A stretch of 64,000 nucleotides of DNA from B1 sp044370475 (lineage in GTDB: Bacteria > Bacteroidota > Bacteroidia > UKL13-3), in assembly GCA_044370475.1 (NCBI GenBank), contig JBILVK010000002.1, positions 14,820-78,819 on the forward strand, written 5' to 3'. This document shows, piece after piece, positions 32,011 to 41,607 of the stretch. Position numbers and translations under genes: made by a program. Position 1 is the stretch's first letter. Each line of letters starts with the position of its first letter. Below the pieces are notes generated by a model. The model worked only from the letters and a program-made list of their open reading frames with translations. It ran no database searches and was not told the origin of the DNA.

Positions 32011-35000
32011 CTATCTTAATACAGTGAAATTGCCTTTTAAAGTGTGCTTAGATTGATCCCAGCCAGTATAGTTTACAATGTAAAAATACACATCAGCCAT
32101 AATCTCATTCCCATCTACCTTCCCGTCAAATCCTTGCTTCTTGTCCTTGGTTTCAAATATTCTTTCTCCCCATCTATTGTAGATCTGTAACTGAAAGTCT
32201 TTCACAAATACAGGCAATGTCTTAAACTCATCATTTAAACCATCACCATTTTTAGTGTAGGCGTTTGGACAATAAACAATGGGGCTCTGAACCAAATCAA
32301 TGGTATTAGATTTACTGGTTTGATTGTTTCCAAATATATTCTCGTACGCCAATACTGTATATTGGTATAGGCCATTATCATAATTCAATTGACCGTCATT
32401 AAACATCAATGGTTTTTCAGTTTTGGTAAATAGGGTCGACTCTTGGTAGATCCCTGGTTCTGTTTTTAATAACTCGTACCTGTTAATTCCTAAACTCCAA
32501 TAATCGTATGGAAGCCAATTCACCTTATTTACAAAAGGCTCAGCATTGCCTTGTAATAATATAGTGCAAGCTTCTTTATTGTTTACACTGGTATTGCCAC
32601 ATAAGTCTACATTTACCAATCTATAACAATAACTTGCTTCATCTACATCCACATCTTCATCATTAAAAACAGTATCTGTAAGCACCCGCTTCTCATCAAC
32701 CATTTCAAAGCTTGAACTAAACCTTCCTTTACGTTTCCATATCTCATAACGCCAAAAACTGTCTTGCTCTGCACTCTCATAAACCAACTGTATCGATTTG
32801 TCATTTACCACGGTTGCGTTATAAATCTCGAGGTTGGGTGCAAACGTTAAAGTTCCCTTTAAGCAAGATGCCGTACTTGTATCTCCAAAATAGTTGCAAT
32901 AGTCACTTGTGGTTAAAGAATAACATACTTTATTGCTTGGATTAACCAAATAATTATCTACAAAATAAGTGGTGCTTAAATCATTAAAAGTTGCAATCTT
33001 ACTAGGTACCCCATTTTCAATTCTTAACAAATACAAAAACTGAGTGAGCGGTTTCTTATTTAAAACGCTCCATTCAACCAGTATAGAATCCTGACTCAAC
33101 TTCTTAGGACAATACGCATTTCCTACCATAGCAGGTTCTTGGGGTATTACAATAAATTTTATGGTTTTAAATCCTTGTCTAAAATGAGGACAACTGTTAT
33201 CTCTTACTTGTACAATAAATTCAATAGTGTCTGAACCAATTTCACTGCAGGTAGGTATCCATTTTAAACCCGCAAAACCTAAACCAACCCCATCTTTATA
33301 GCTAGTTGTCACTTGTGGTTTCCCAATAATATTTCCTCCTAATTTTATAAAAACTGAGTCTAATGGATCCTTCGCATTCACAAAATAACTGCCGCTAAAA
33401 GTATCATAGGCATGCAATACAAAATACTCGGTATTTAATCCCAAAAAACTATTGGCATCCAAACTATCTCCTTTATATAAACTGCATATCAACCTAGAAG
33501 TATCGCCCGCCAACCTACAACTGTTAAGGCTTTGCATTTGATAGCAATAGTTCAAATCTAAATTCAATGGCGCATTAACATCCATAAAATTATTGGCCAT
33601 CATATTATTTAATGAATCTAATAAGGCCATTTTACTTCCATTTACCGACCTATAAATTTGATAGTTTAAGAAGTCGGAATTTGGGGTGATGCTTATAAAA
33701 TTTACTTGCAAGGTTTTATCATCTAAAACCTTCACACAATTTGGGTATGGCGGCTCAATGGGGTCAGAAATCAAAACAATTTTTATAACGCCTTTCACCT
33801 CGTTAGGTATTGGACAAGCAGCATCGTTTATCGTAACATGAATATAGAATGTGTCTGAACCAAAATCTGTACATAGCGATGTCCAATCAAGTTCACCTTC
33901 AATTAATCCCGGTATATCTTTGCTTATATTAATCTTGGCCGGACTTATAGCACGAGTGAGTATATCCGATTCAAAAACAGCGGTCATTTTATCTCCACCT
34001 GCATCTGTAATTTTAAACGGATAATTGAGGTTCTTACCAGCGTAAACGATCAATACAGTATCTTTAAACAAAGGCGGACTTACATAGGTTCTCATGTCAA
34101 ATTTAAACAAGCCTAAATTACATCCTCCTTGGTTGGTATCATAAGCTCTCTTACCCGGATTAAGTCGGGAATAAGCAGTAGGAGTGGTTGGGAAATCGCT
34201 TAAGCCTCCACATCCTGCACATACTGCTTGGTAAACCACCCCCGATTTATCAAAATGGCTGGTTCCACCATCAACATGTTCTTGACTTTGACTACCTCCA
34301 TAGAAACTAGCGTATAGTAATTCTTTAAAATCGGGAGCCAAAACCATGAGGTAAAAATCAGACCCATCAGAAGTTTTTTGAAATGCATCGGAGGTTACAG
34401 GCATGCCAAAAACATGATCCATTCCATTGTGGTAAGAATTGTTTGTACCACCTCCCCATCCACTCACATAAACCCTTCCACAAATATCAACCAGGAAGGC
34501 AGAAGGAGATAAACAAGGCATTATACTGCTTCCTTTTCCAAAGGTGGTTGTTAATAACAAAGTTGTTAAACTACTATTGTATTTCCTTACAAATTGTTTC
34601 GCATTAGCAACACCATAAACACCTGCACTCATGGTAAAGCTACCACTTGTTTGTCCCATGGTATAAATATTATTCTGGGCATCTGTTTGCACAAAAAAAG
34701 CTTGGTCATAGGCTCCTGTGCCTACATAAATAACTCTCTGCTTAACCCCACTGCTAGAATATTTACCAATAAATCCATCTACTCCACCACCATAAGGAAA
34801 TGAACTTGTTCCAAACTGAAGGTTACCACTGGTTGTACCGCCTCCAATAATGGGTTCATTTAAATTATTTACGCAAACAGAATGCACAGATTCATCTCCA
34901 GTGCCTCCAATAAATGTACTAAACAAAATATTGCTTAACATTCCATTTAACTTCAAAAAATATCCATCCTGAACGCCACCTCCAAAACTAGATTGAGAGG

Positions 35001-36375
35001 CATTAATAAGCGGAATCCCTTGGTTCTGCTTCGATTTAGTACAAGTAGAGACATAGATATTACCTGCAAAATCTAATATCACTTCGCCCCTAAACCAATC
35101 AGCATAATTATAAGGCAACTGATGAGATTGCATTACAAAGCCTCTGTGTGCGTCGCCATTTATACCATCGTCTTCTGAACCTCCAATATAAGTAGAGGCT
35201 ATCAAGTTGTTTCCAGCAGCATTTAACCTAAGTACAAACAAATCTGAATTGCCATTATGTGTTTTATCATAGGAACTATTGGTCACAGGGAAGTTAACCG
35301 AGTTGGTTGTGCCAAATACAATAATATCGTTGGATGTATTAATAGAATCTGATGCTACAGTTATACTATGTGGTTGTTCATTGTCTGATCCACCCAAAAA
35401 AGTTCCGAATAATAAACTACTTCCATTAGGATTAAACTTCGCCAAAAAGATATCCCTAGCATATTCTCCATCTACGCCACTTCCGCCATTAAAACTTACA
35501 TCAAATGCACCAGCAGTATATGGGAAGTTTGCTGCATAAACTGTGCCTGCTCCATAGGCATTTCCATATTTATCATAGCTTGCTGCAAAACCAAAATTAT
35601 CTGCCGGACTTCCCATATATGTCCCAAAAATCACTGCAGGGTCAATAACAATTGGGTAAGAAGGATTATATTTAGAAGGTTTAAATTGAACCAAATTACC
35701 ACTTAAAATATATTGTGTGGCAATTACTTCTTGAACCTCATTAACAGTTTGGAAGCTCACAGGATTCTCTTCCACAATTTCTCCTAAAGAGGTTTCTATA
35801 TGTAGTCCGTTCTCCTTTAAAAACACCTTGTTAGCGCCTTCATAGCGTAATTTTATTTTGCTAATATCAGCACCAGGTTGAGCTATAAAATTTATCTTAA
35901 TTCCATCTTCCTGAGTTAAAATCTCCAAATCAATTCCAGGATAAATTTGAGTTAAGGTTATTTTTTTATAAGCATATACATTGCTTCTCCATTTAGATGC
36001 ATCGCCCACAAAAAAGTTATAATATTCTGGACTTTTATAATCTTTTAAAACCTTCGGATTTGGGTTGGCTCCTTCAAAGTGAACCTTTACCGAATGAAAT
36101 TTAACCTTATCAATATTTTCACCATGCTGCCTTTTGTGAGCGGCTTCTTTATCAATGAATAGATAGGTTAGGGTATTGTTCTCTATAAAAATATTACCAA
36201 TGGGAACGTCTGCTTTAAATAAAACATTTTTATCCCACTGACCTAAATTTTCTGTAAATTGTATGGCTGTTTTAGGAAAGCCATTTGCTTGAACATCCTT
36301 GTTAGTATTAAACAAAAGGATGAACAAGTGCAATGCTGCCCCAAAATACATTCGATATGAATAGCCAGTTTTCAA
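32011..36375 (-). CDS. Giant SBBP-repeat surface protein with type B T9SS sorting domain
   Basis: A 1454-residue exported protein. After the signal peptide comes a roughly 230-residue N-terminal module (FTENLGQWDKNVLFKADV...IVIDPAVIFGTYMG), called DUF7948 in current databases as I recall. About eight SBBP beta-propeller-type repeats follow (about 260-700; pattern YxGGSxxDxxxxxxxDxxGNxYxxGxTxSxxFP). Fibronectin-III-like or Ig-like modules fill about 740-1370. The C-terminus is a gliding-motility-associated type B sorting domain: CPNAYTKNGDGLNDEF, LQIYNRWGERIFET, ADVYFYIVNYTGWD and GNFTVLR. It should be exported by T9SS; the ligand is unknown. The N-terminal module is shared with the protein at 58859-62527. 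Confidence 0.87.
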   Translation of the reverse strand: MKTGYSYRMYFGAALHLFILLFNTNKDVQANGFPKTAIQFTENLGQWDKNVLFKADVPIGNIFIENNTLTYLFIDKEAAHKRQHGENIDKVKFHSVKVHFEGANPNPKVLKDYKSPEYYNFFVGDASKWRSNVYAYKKITLTQIYPGIDLEILTQEDGIKINFIAQPGADISKIKLRYEGANKVFLKENGLHIETSLGEIVEENPVSFQTVNEVQEVIATQYILSGNLVQFKPSKYNPSYPIVIDPAVIFGTYMGSPADNFGFAASYDKYGNAYGAGTVYAANFPYTAGAFDVSFNGGSGVDGEYARDIFLAKFNPNGSSLLFGTFLGGSDNEQPHSITVASDSINTSNDIIVFGTTNSVNFPVTNSSYDKTHNGNSDLFVLRLNAAGNNLIASTYIGGSEDDGINGDAHRGFVMQSHQLPYNYADWFRGEVILDFAGNIYVSTCTKSKQNQGIPLINASQSSFGGGVQDGYFLKLNGMLSNILFSTFIGGTGDESVHSVCVNNLNEPIIGGGTTSGNLQFGTSSFPYGGGVDGFIGKYSSSGVKQRVIYVGTGAYDQAFFVQTDAQNNIYTMGQTSGSFTMSAGVYGVANAKQFVRKYNSSLTTLLLTTTFGKGSSIMPCLSPSAFLVDICGRVYVSGWGGGTNNSYHNGMDHVFGMPVTSDAFQKTSDGSDFYLMVLAPDFKELLYASFYGGSQSQEHVDGGTSHFDKSGVVYQAVCAGCGGLSDFPTTPTAYSRLNPGKRAYDTNQGGCNLGLFKFDMRTYVSPPLFKDTVLIVYAGKNLNYPFKITDAGGDKMTAVFESDILTRAISPAKINISKDIPGLIEGELDWTSLCTDFGSDTFYIHVTINDAACPIPNEVKGVIKIVLISDPIEPPYPNCVKVLDDKTLQVNFISITPNSDFLNYQIYRSVNGSKMALLDSLNNMMANNFMDVNAPLNLDLNYCYQMQSLNSCRLAGDTSRLICSLYKGDSLDANSFLGLNTEYFVLHAYDTFSGSYFVNAKDPLDSVFIKLGGNIIGKPQVTTSYKDGVGLGFAGLKWIPTCSEIGSDTIEFIVQVRDNSCPHFRQGFKTIKFIVIPQEPAMVGNAYCPKKLSQDSILVEWSVLNKKPLTQFLYLLRIENGVPSKIATFNDLSTTYFVDNYLVNPSNKVCYSLTTSDYCNYFGDTSTASCLKGTLTFAPNLEIYNATVVNDKSIQLVYESAEQDSFWRYEIWKRKGRFSSSFEMVDEKRVLTDTVFNDEDVDVDEASYCYRLVNVDLCGNTSVNNKEACTILLQGNAEPFVNKVNWLPYDYWSLGINRYELLKTEPGIYQESTLFTKTEKPLMFNDGQLNYDNGLYQYTVLAYENIFGNNQTSKSNTIDLVQSPIVYCPNAYTKNGDGLNDEFKTLPVFVKDFQLQIYNRWGERIFETKDKKQGFDGKVDGNEIMADVYFYIVNYTGWDQSKHTLKGNFTVLR

Positions 36376-36396
36376 ATTTTAGGTAAATATAATAAT

Positions 36397-37104
36397 ATGT
36401 TAGACAAAAATAAACCCAATTTAGTTGTTTTAAGTGGAGCAGGAATTAGCGCAGAGAGTGGATTGGCTACTTTTAGAGACAGTGGCGGACTGTGGGAAGG
36501 CTACAAAATTGAAGATGTAGCCACGCCAGAGGCTTGGGTTAAGGACCCTCTTAAGGTGCTAGATTTCTATAATTTACGTAGAATTAGCGCGCAAAATGCT
36601 CTACCCAATTTTGCTCATTTTTCCCTCGCAGATTTAGAAAATGATTTTAATGTTCAAATAGTTACTCAAAATGTAGACGATTTGCACGAGCGCGCAGGCA
36701 GTACGAAAGTGCTTCATCTGCATGGAGAATTAAACAAAAGCAGAAGTACCAAGAACCCAAATCTCGTCTACAAAATAGATGGATCCAACCTCAATTATGG
36801 CGATAAATGTGAGCTAGGAAGTCAGCTTAGGCCCCATATTGTTTGGTTCGGAGAATCGGTGCCACTGATTGAAACTGCGTCAAATTTGGTTCAGCAGGCT
36901 GATATATTTTTGGTGATTGGCACTTCATTGCAGGTATACCCCGCAGCTGGACTCTTGTCTTATTTTGATGCATTAAAGCCCGTGTATTTTATTGATCCAA
37001 AACCCCTGAAAATGACCAATTATCCCAATATTCATTATATCAGTAAAAATGCAATTGAAGGGATGAAAGAATTTACGCAAATCATGTTAAAGAAGCGTTC
37101 ATAA
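36397..37104 (+). CDS. cobB: Sir2-family NAD-dependent protein deacylase (CobB-like)
   Basis: A sirtuin that removes acyl groups from lysine using NAD. NAD-binding GAGISAESG (14-22), TFRDSGGLWEGY, TQNVDDLHERAGS and the catalytic His in LHLHGEL are intact, as is VIGTSLQVYPAAGL. The pair Tyr-x-x-Arg in DFYNLRR marks class III enzymes that prefer succinyl or malonyl lysine. The zinc-binding CxxC pairs usual in this fold are absent: the stretch after HGEL reads NKSRSTKNPNLVYK, with one Cys near GDKCELG. Loss of zinc cysteines is, as I recall, frequent in Bacteroidota homologues. Length of 235 is normal. Confidence 0.92.
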   Translation: MLDKNKPNLVVLSGAGISAESGLATFRDSGGLWEGYKIEDVATPEAWVKDPLKVLDFYNLRRISAQNALPNFAHFSLADLENDFNVQIVTQNVDDLHERAGSTKVLHLHGELNKSRSTKNPNLVYKIDGSNLNYGDKCELGSQLRPHIVWFGESVPLIETASNLVQQADIFLVIGTSLQVYPAAGLLSYFDALKPVYFIDPKPLKMTNYPNIHYISKNAIEGMKEFTQIMLKKRS

Positions 37105-37144
37105 CAATTTGTAATGTTTTAAAGATTTTTTTGTTGTTTTGCAC

Positions 37145-37156
37145 GGTCTGAACCAA
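37145..37156 (-). repeat. Dispersed motif copy, AG form (intergenic)
   Basis: Core 37145-37154, five bases before the amidase ATG at 37161 after the flanking AA; far flank departs from GAA. Confidence 0.8.
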
Positions 37157-37160
37157 ACAA

Positions 37161-37964
37161 ATGGAAGTAAAAAGTGAATTGAAAATTGCCTTAATTCAAC
37201 AAGAAATTGCCTGGGAAAATCTCCCAGCAAACCTTGAATATTTTGAGGATCTAATCTCCAAAATTTCTCCTGATACAGACCTAGCCGTGTTGCCAGAAAT
37301 GTTTAGCACAGGCTTTAGCATGAACCCAGAGAAATTTGAGGAAGAGTCGCTTCAAGCATCTGTTAATGCTATGCAAAGCTGGAGTGCGACAAATGGTATT
37401 GCAATCTGTGGTAGCCTCATGGTGAAGGAAAACGGAAGCTATTTCAATCGCTTTTATTGGTTCGAACCGAATGGAAATTCTAGCCATTATAATAAGGCGC
37501 ATTTGTTTAGAATGGGAGAGGAGCAATTGCATTACGCTAAGGGGCAGGAGCAAGTTTTGATACATTATAAAGGATGGAAAATTGCACCTTTTATTTGTTA
37601 CGACCTTAGGTTTCCGGTTTGGATAAGGCGCACTCCAGTGTATGATTATGATTTGCTCATTTTTGTGGCAAATTGGCCAGAAAGAAGGGCAAAGCATTGG
37701 AGGGCTTTAACTATAGCAAGGGCAATAGAAAATCAAGCTTTTTTGGTGGCAGTAAACAGAATTGGTGAGGATGGAAATGGGGTAAATCATTCTGGTGATT
37801 CACTTGCGATAAGTCCTATTGGCGAGGTAATTTTGGACGCTGCTGCTTTGCCTCGCGTTTTTTCTGTGAACCTAAAATATGCTGAATTGGAAAAATATAG
37901 AGAAGCATTTCCCGTTGGTCTTGACACAGATACCTTTGAAATTAAAAAGGCATGCAACGAATAG
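37161..37964 (+). CDS. Nitrilase-family amidohydrolase (omega-amidase/YafV type)
   Basis: A carbon-nitrogen hydrolase with the Glu-Lys-Cys triad: Glu46 (VLPEMFSTGF), Lys112 (YNKAHLFRMG) and Cys146 (FICYDLRFPVWIR). The segments NRFYWFEPNG and IGEDGNGVNHSGDS match the YafV/omega-amidase branch, which hydrolyses alpha-ketoglutaramate and alpha-ketosuccinamate as metabolite repair. The length of 267 fits. Two motif copies touch this gene: an intergenic one ending seven bases before the ATG (core 37145-37154), and a perfect palindrome (37459-37468) read as WFEPN, where relatives usually have a Trp-x-x-Pro-Asp/Asn-Gly turn. Confidence 0.9.
   Translation: MEVKSELKIALIQQEIAWENLPANLEYFEDLISKISPDTDLAVLPEMFSTGFSMNPEKFEEESLQASVNAMQSWSATNGIAICGSLMVKENGSYFNRFYWFEPNGNSSHYNKAHLFRMGEEQLHYAKGQEQVLIHYKGWKIAPFICYDLRFPVWIRRTPVYDYDLLIFVANWPERRAKHWRALTIARAIENQAFLVAVNRIGEDGNGVNHSGDSLAISPIGEVILDAAALPRVFSVNLKYAELEKYREAFPVGLDTDTFEIKKACNE
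37457..37472. repeat. Dispersed motif copy, palindromic core (in amidase gene)
   Basis: TTGGTTCGAACCGAAT, read in sense as WFEPN. Confidence 0.85.
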
Positions 37965-38000
37965 TAGAATAATGTAGTCAATAAAGAATAACACAAGAAT

Positions 38001-39137
38001 ATGATCAAAAGAATAGTTATAATATTGCTTTTAATAGCCAACTCGCAATTTTTGGGATGGGCACAATCGAAGAAAAAAAGCGACAAAAATGCAGAGCCTA
38101 CTCCTCAGAAAATAGAGGCTGGCTTGGGTGTAATGGAGTTTTTTTACGACAATTACAATTTTAGAAGTATCAATGAAAAAGGGGGGCTAGTATTCCATGA
38201 TTTTAAATTTAGAAATATTGGTAAAGGTCCTATCATCATTACTGATGTGATTACTACTTGTGGTTGTACGCAATCAAACTGGACAAGAGGTCCAGTGCAG
38301 GCCGGTGATACAGGAACTGTAAGGGCAACATTTGACCCTAATGGCAGATTGGGTGAGTTTGATAGGGCTTTAACTGTTGTTACAGATGGCTCTCCCAATA
38401 GCTTTGCTCTTAGAATTCGCGGACAGGTTCAACCTATGAGGGTTAATTTTGCCGACACCTACAAGTATCAATATGGTAATATTGCGGTTAAAACTAATTC
38501 CATTCAGTTTCCCGCTGTTAAATCTAATTCATATGATTCTACAGAAATTGGATTATTTAATTTGAGCAATAAGAAAATTTTTGTTTATAAAATTGAGGCA
38601 CCCAATAATATGCTTGTTACTCAGCCATACGATAATATTCCACCTAATACAGATATGAAAATTAAGGTGAAATATTACCCCAAAATGCCTTTAGAATATG
38701 GTCCTACCAAACAAGAGCTGAGATTATTTACAAGCGATGATTCTTTGCCTTACAAAAAGTTCTACATCAGTGCTAATATTGTTGAGGACTTCAGTAAAAT
38801 GGATAAAAAAGCACTGAAGAAGGCTCCTAAATTGGTGTTAAATACAGCCGAAATTGATTTAGGTAATGTGAAATTATTTAGCTCTCCGGTGGCTAAATTT
38901 ACCTTAACCAATAAAGGAAAATCAGACCTTATAGTGAGAAGAGTAATCAGGTCTTGTTCTTGTTTAACTCCTGAATTATCTCAAACAGTAATTCCTAAAG
39001 GTAAAACTGCAACCCTCGATGTTGCCTATTCACTTGCAAATATGGCAGGACCCGATTCCAAAACAGTGAAAATTATTACCAATGATCCAAACCAGCCAGA
39101 AATTACATTAAACATAAAATTAAATGTAACTGAGTAG
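38001..39137 (+). CDS. Exported DUF1573 protein with two Ig-like domains
   Basis: A signal peptide (MIKRIVIILLLIANSQFLGWAQ) is followed by a DUF1573 domain with the hallmark FRNIGKGPIIITDVITTCGCTQSNW, then PVQAGDTGTV...RLGEFDRALTV. A second, similar unit near the C-terminus has RSCSCLTPELSQTVIPKGKT and ITNDPNQPEI. These are ASH/Ig-like beta sandwiches common in Bacteroidota periplasm; no biochemical role is assigned to the family as far as I know. It starts 36 bases after the amidase gene. Confidence 0.85.
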   Translation: MIKRIVIILLLIANSQFLGWAQSKKKSDKNAEPTPQKIEAGLGVMEFFYDNYNFRSINEKGGLVFHDFKFRNIGKGPIIITDVITTCGCTQSNWTRGPVQAGDTGTVRATFDPNGRLGEFDRALTVVTDGSPNSFALRIRGQVQPMRVNFADTYKYQYGNIAVKTNSIQFPAVKSNSYDSTEIGLFNLSNKKIFVYKIEAPNNMLVTQPYDNIPPNTDMKIKVKYYPKMPLEYGPTKQELRLFTSDDSLPYKKFYISANIVEDFSKMDKKALKKAPKLVLNTAEIDLGNVKLFSSPVAKFTLTNKGKSDLIVRRVIRSCSCLTPELSQTVIPKGKTATLDVAYSLANMAGPDSKTVKIITNDPNQPEITLNIKLNVTE

Positions 39138-39183
39138 CAAAATCTTTGCTTAATTATCTGATTATTTCGTTATTTTTTGGCTT

Positions 39184-39191
39184 TATTTTTG
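39184..39191 (+). promoter_or_regulatory. -7 promoter element of the HtrA gene
   Basis: TATTTTTG matches TANNTTTG, 31 bases before the ATG at 39223. The -33 region lacks a clean TTTG. Confidence 0.45.
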
Positions 39192-39222
39192 CAAGTTGAT
39201 TTTTACAAAAAAGAATGAACAT

Positions 39223-40656
39223 ATGAGAAAATTTTCAATCGTAATTTTGGGTTTTGCTGGCGGTATTTTAGGCGCCTTTATGCTTAATTTTTTTCTTCCT
39301 AAAACTGTGTTTTTTGAAACTGCTCAAAGAAGCAATAGCAATTACGCCACTGTTGATTACAAAGGAAGTACTTTAGCATCTGCTGATTTTGTAAAGGCGT
39401 CTCAAGCCTCTACTCATAGCGTAGTTTTTATTAAAACACTAACCAACCAAAGGGCTTACCAAGATCCATTTTTCGACTTTTGGAATGGGATGGATTTCTT
39501 TGGACGGAGAGGCCCCGTAGCAAGCTCTGGTTCTGGTGTAATTATGACATCAGATGGATATATTGTCACCAATTATCATGTGGTTAAAAATGCAGATCAA
39601 ATTGAGGTTATTTTAAATAATAACAAACAATCTTATCAAGCAAAGGTAATTGGAACAGACCCTTCCACAGATTTAGCCTTACTTAAAATAAATGCCAGCA
39701 ATTTGCCTCATATGGTACTGGGAAATTCAGACCAAGTACAGGTAGGTGAGTGGGTTTTGGCTGTTGGTAATCCTTTTAACCTTACTTCAACGGTTACTGC
39801 TGGAATTGTAAGCGCAAAAGGTAGAAATATCAATATCGTGAATAATCAGTTTCCAATTGAAAGTTTTATTCAAACAGATGCCGCTATTAATCCCGGAAAT
39901 AGCGGTGGGGCCTTGGTAGACCTTGAGGGTAAATTAATTGGTATTAATACAGCCATTGCCAGTAATACTGGTTCTTACAATGGATATGGATTTGCCATTC
40001 CTGTGAACATTGTAGCAAAAATTGTGAAAGACCTAGTTGAATACAAAGAGGTTCAAAGAGGATTTACAGGTATTGATATTAAAGACATAGATGGCAACAC
40101 TGCCCAAAGACTTAAGTTAAACAATAACCATGGTGTTATTGTAGATTATGTGCTACCAGAAGGACCTGCCGAGCAATCTGGCATTAGGTCTGGAGATGTT
40201 GTTTTAAAAATTAACGACAAAGACATTGATAGCAAGGCCAATTTTGATGAGCAAATTGCCTACCACAGACCTGGAGATAAAATTAAAGTACTTTATCTTA
40301 GAAATGGCAAACAAGAATCTACAATCATAACCTTGTTAAACAAAGAAGGCACCACCGCTATCATGAAAAAAGGCACTGTAAGCTCTGATATTTTAGGTGC
40401 AGATTTTCAGCCAATTTCAAAACTAGAAAAGGATAAAACAGGTATTCAAAATGGATACAGAATAAGCAATATTAGGCAAGGAAAAATTGCTCAAATGGGT
40501 ATACAGGAAGGATTTGTCATAACCGCAATTAATAAAAAAGAATACCAAGATGTAAACGATCTCATTAAGGCTTTAGAATCGTCTAGGGGTCAAACTTCCA
40601 TTGAAGGTGTTTTTGCAAATGGTGGAAGAGGTGTATTTTCATTTTATATTTATTAA
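39223..40656 (+). CDS. DegP/HtrA (Do) family periplasmic serine protease
   Basis: I start at ATG 39223 (MRKFSIVILGFAGGILGAFML, an N-terminal anchor or signal); the frame is open to a TTG at 39196, but the -7 box just upstream favours the ATG. The trypsin-like triad is His in YIVTNYHVVKNA, Asp in STDLALLKI and Ser in INPGNSGGALV. Two PDZ domains follow (about 275-370 and 390-475; GIDIKDIDGN...GVIVDYVLPEGPAE and GAQFQPIS-like IAQMGIQEGFVI). HtrA proteins degrade or refold damaged envelope proteins. The length of 477 fits the two-PDZ group. Confidence 0.93.
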   Translation: MRKFSIVILGFAGGILGAFMLNFFLPKTVFFETAQRSNSNYATVDYKGSTLASADFVKASQASTHSVVFIKTLTNQRAYQDPFFDFWNGMDFFGRRGPVASSGSGVIMTSDGYIVTNYHVVKNADQIEVILNNNKQSYQAKVIGTDPSTDLALLKINASNLPHMVLGNSDQVQVGEWVLAVGNPFNLTSTVTAGIVSAKGRNINIVNNQFPIESFIQTDAAINPGNSGGALVDLEGKLIGINTAIASNTGSYNGYGFAIPVNIVAKIVKDLVEYKEVQRGFTGIDIKDIDGNTAQRLKLNNNHGVIVDYVLPEGPAEQSGIRSGDVVLKINDKDIDSKANFDEQIAYHRPGDKIKVLYLRNGKQESTIITLLNKEGTTAIMKKGTVSSDILGADFQPISKLEKDKTGIQNGYRISNIRQGKIAQMGIQEGFVITAINKKEYQDVNDLIKALESSRGQTSIEGVFANGGRGVFSFYIY

Positions 40657-40741
40657 TCAGATTTGATTACTGAGAAATATCATTTTGTTAAGAGTGGTAA
40701 ATCCTTGAAATTGCAGTTTTAACCATTACTCAAAACAATAT

Positions 40742-41512
40742 ATGATACGTTTCGATTTTCTTGAAGCCAATAAAGAACGATTTCGCAAAGAATTCCTTGA
40801 AGCTCAACCTTTTCCACATATTGGTATTGATGGTTTATGTGATGAACAAAAGCTCACAGAATTATACAATCAAATACCTAATATCGAAACGCCTAGTGCC
40901 GATTATGTTTTTGCGAAAAACAAGTTTGAAAAAAGTCGCTATTATGAATTAGGTGGGCTTTTTCAAGAATTGCACGAAGACCTTATTAATCCTAGATTCG
41001 CAGATTTTGTAAGCTATATTACCAATGAAGATGTTTTTATTGACCCTACTTTTTATGGTGGTGGAATTCATCAGGGTAAAAAGGGTAGCTTTTTGGATAT
41101 GCATGCCGATTTTAATTACCATCCATTACATGAAAATTGGTTTAGAAATCTAAATCTACTTTTATACATCAATAAAGATTGGAAAAAGGAATATGGGGGA
41201 GAGCTACGTTTAGAAGATGGAAGAACAGGTGAGAAAACAGAGGTAGATGTACCCTTCAATAGGTTAGCTATCATGCATTGCAGAGGCTATACTTTACATG
41301 GCTACGATCCTATTAGCTTCCCTGAAGGAGAATTCAGAACATCAATTGCGGCTTATGCTTATACCATCCACGAAAATCAATTGGAATCGAGCAGAACAAC
41401 TGTCTGGCATGTGAAAAAGGAAAGTCCAATAAAGTTTATTTTATCCAAAATTTGGGTGCCTGCAGTAAAGGTAAAAAGCTTATTTAGTAAAAGTAAAACT
41501 GCCGACCATTAG
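40742..41512 (+). CDS. 2OG-Fe(II) oxygenase (prolyl 4-hydroxylase-like)
   Basis: A double-stranded beta-helix dioxygenase. The iron ligands His121-x-Asp123 (LDMHADFN) and His186 (YTLHGYD), and the 2-oxoglutarate anchor Arg199 (EFRTSI), fall at the expected spacing. N-terminal segment PFPHIGIDGLCDEQKL matches the family of bacterial 2OG oxygenases that act on hydroxylated sugars, amino acids or proteins; the substrate is not apparent. No signal peptide. It has 256 residues and stands alone between htrA and the TonB receptor gene. About 60 C-terminal residues lie beyond the catalytic core. Confidence 0.87.
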   Translation: MIRFDFLEANKERFRKEFLEAQPFPHIGIDGLCDEQKLTELYNQIPNIETPSADYVFAKNKFEKSRYYELGGLFQELHEDLINPRFADFVSYITNEDVFIDPTFYGGGIHQGKKGSFLDMHADFNYHPLHENWFRNLNLLLYINKDWKKEYGGELRLEDGRTGEKTEVDVPFNRLAIMHCRGYTLHGYDPISFPEGEFRTSIAAYAYTIHENQLESSRTTVWHVKKESPIKFILSKIWVPAVKVKSLFSKSKTADH

Positions 41513-41607
41513 TGTAATTTTGGTCAAAATTTTATTTATTGAACATTGCACGAACTTTTGGCTAACATAGGTGTTATGAATTGCGTTTAATCACGTATTT
41601 TTGGCTT

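Noticed and set aside
32011..36375. Repeated short spacing in the SBBP gene that might look like a CRISPR or tandem DNA repeat
   Set aside because: The repetition is at protein level (beta-propeller-type units) with diverged codons; no identical direct repeats with unique spacers.
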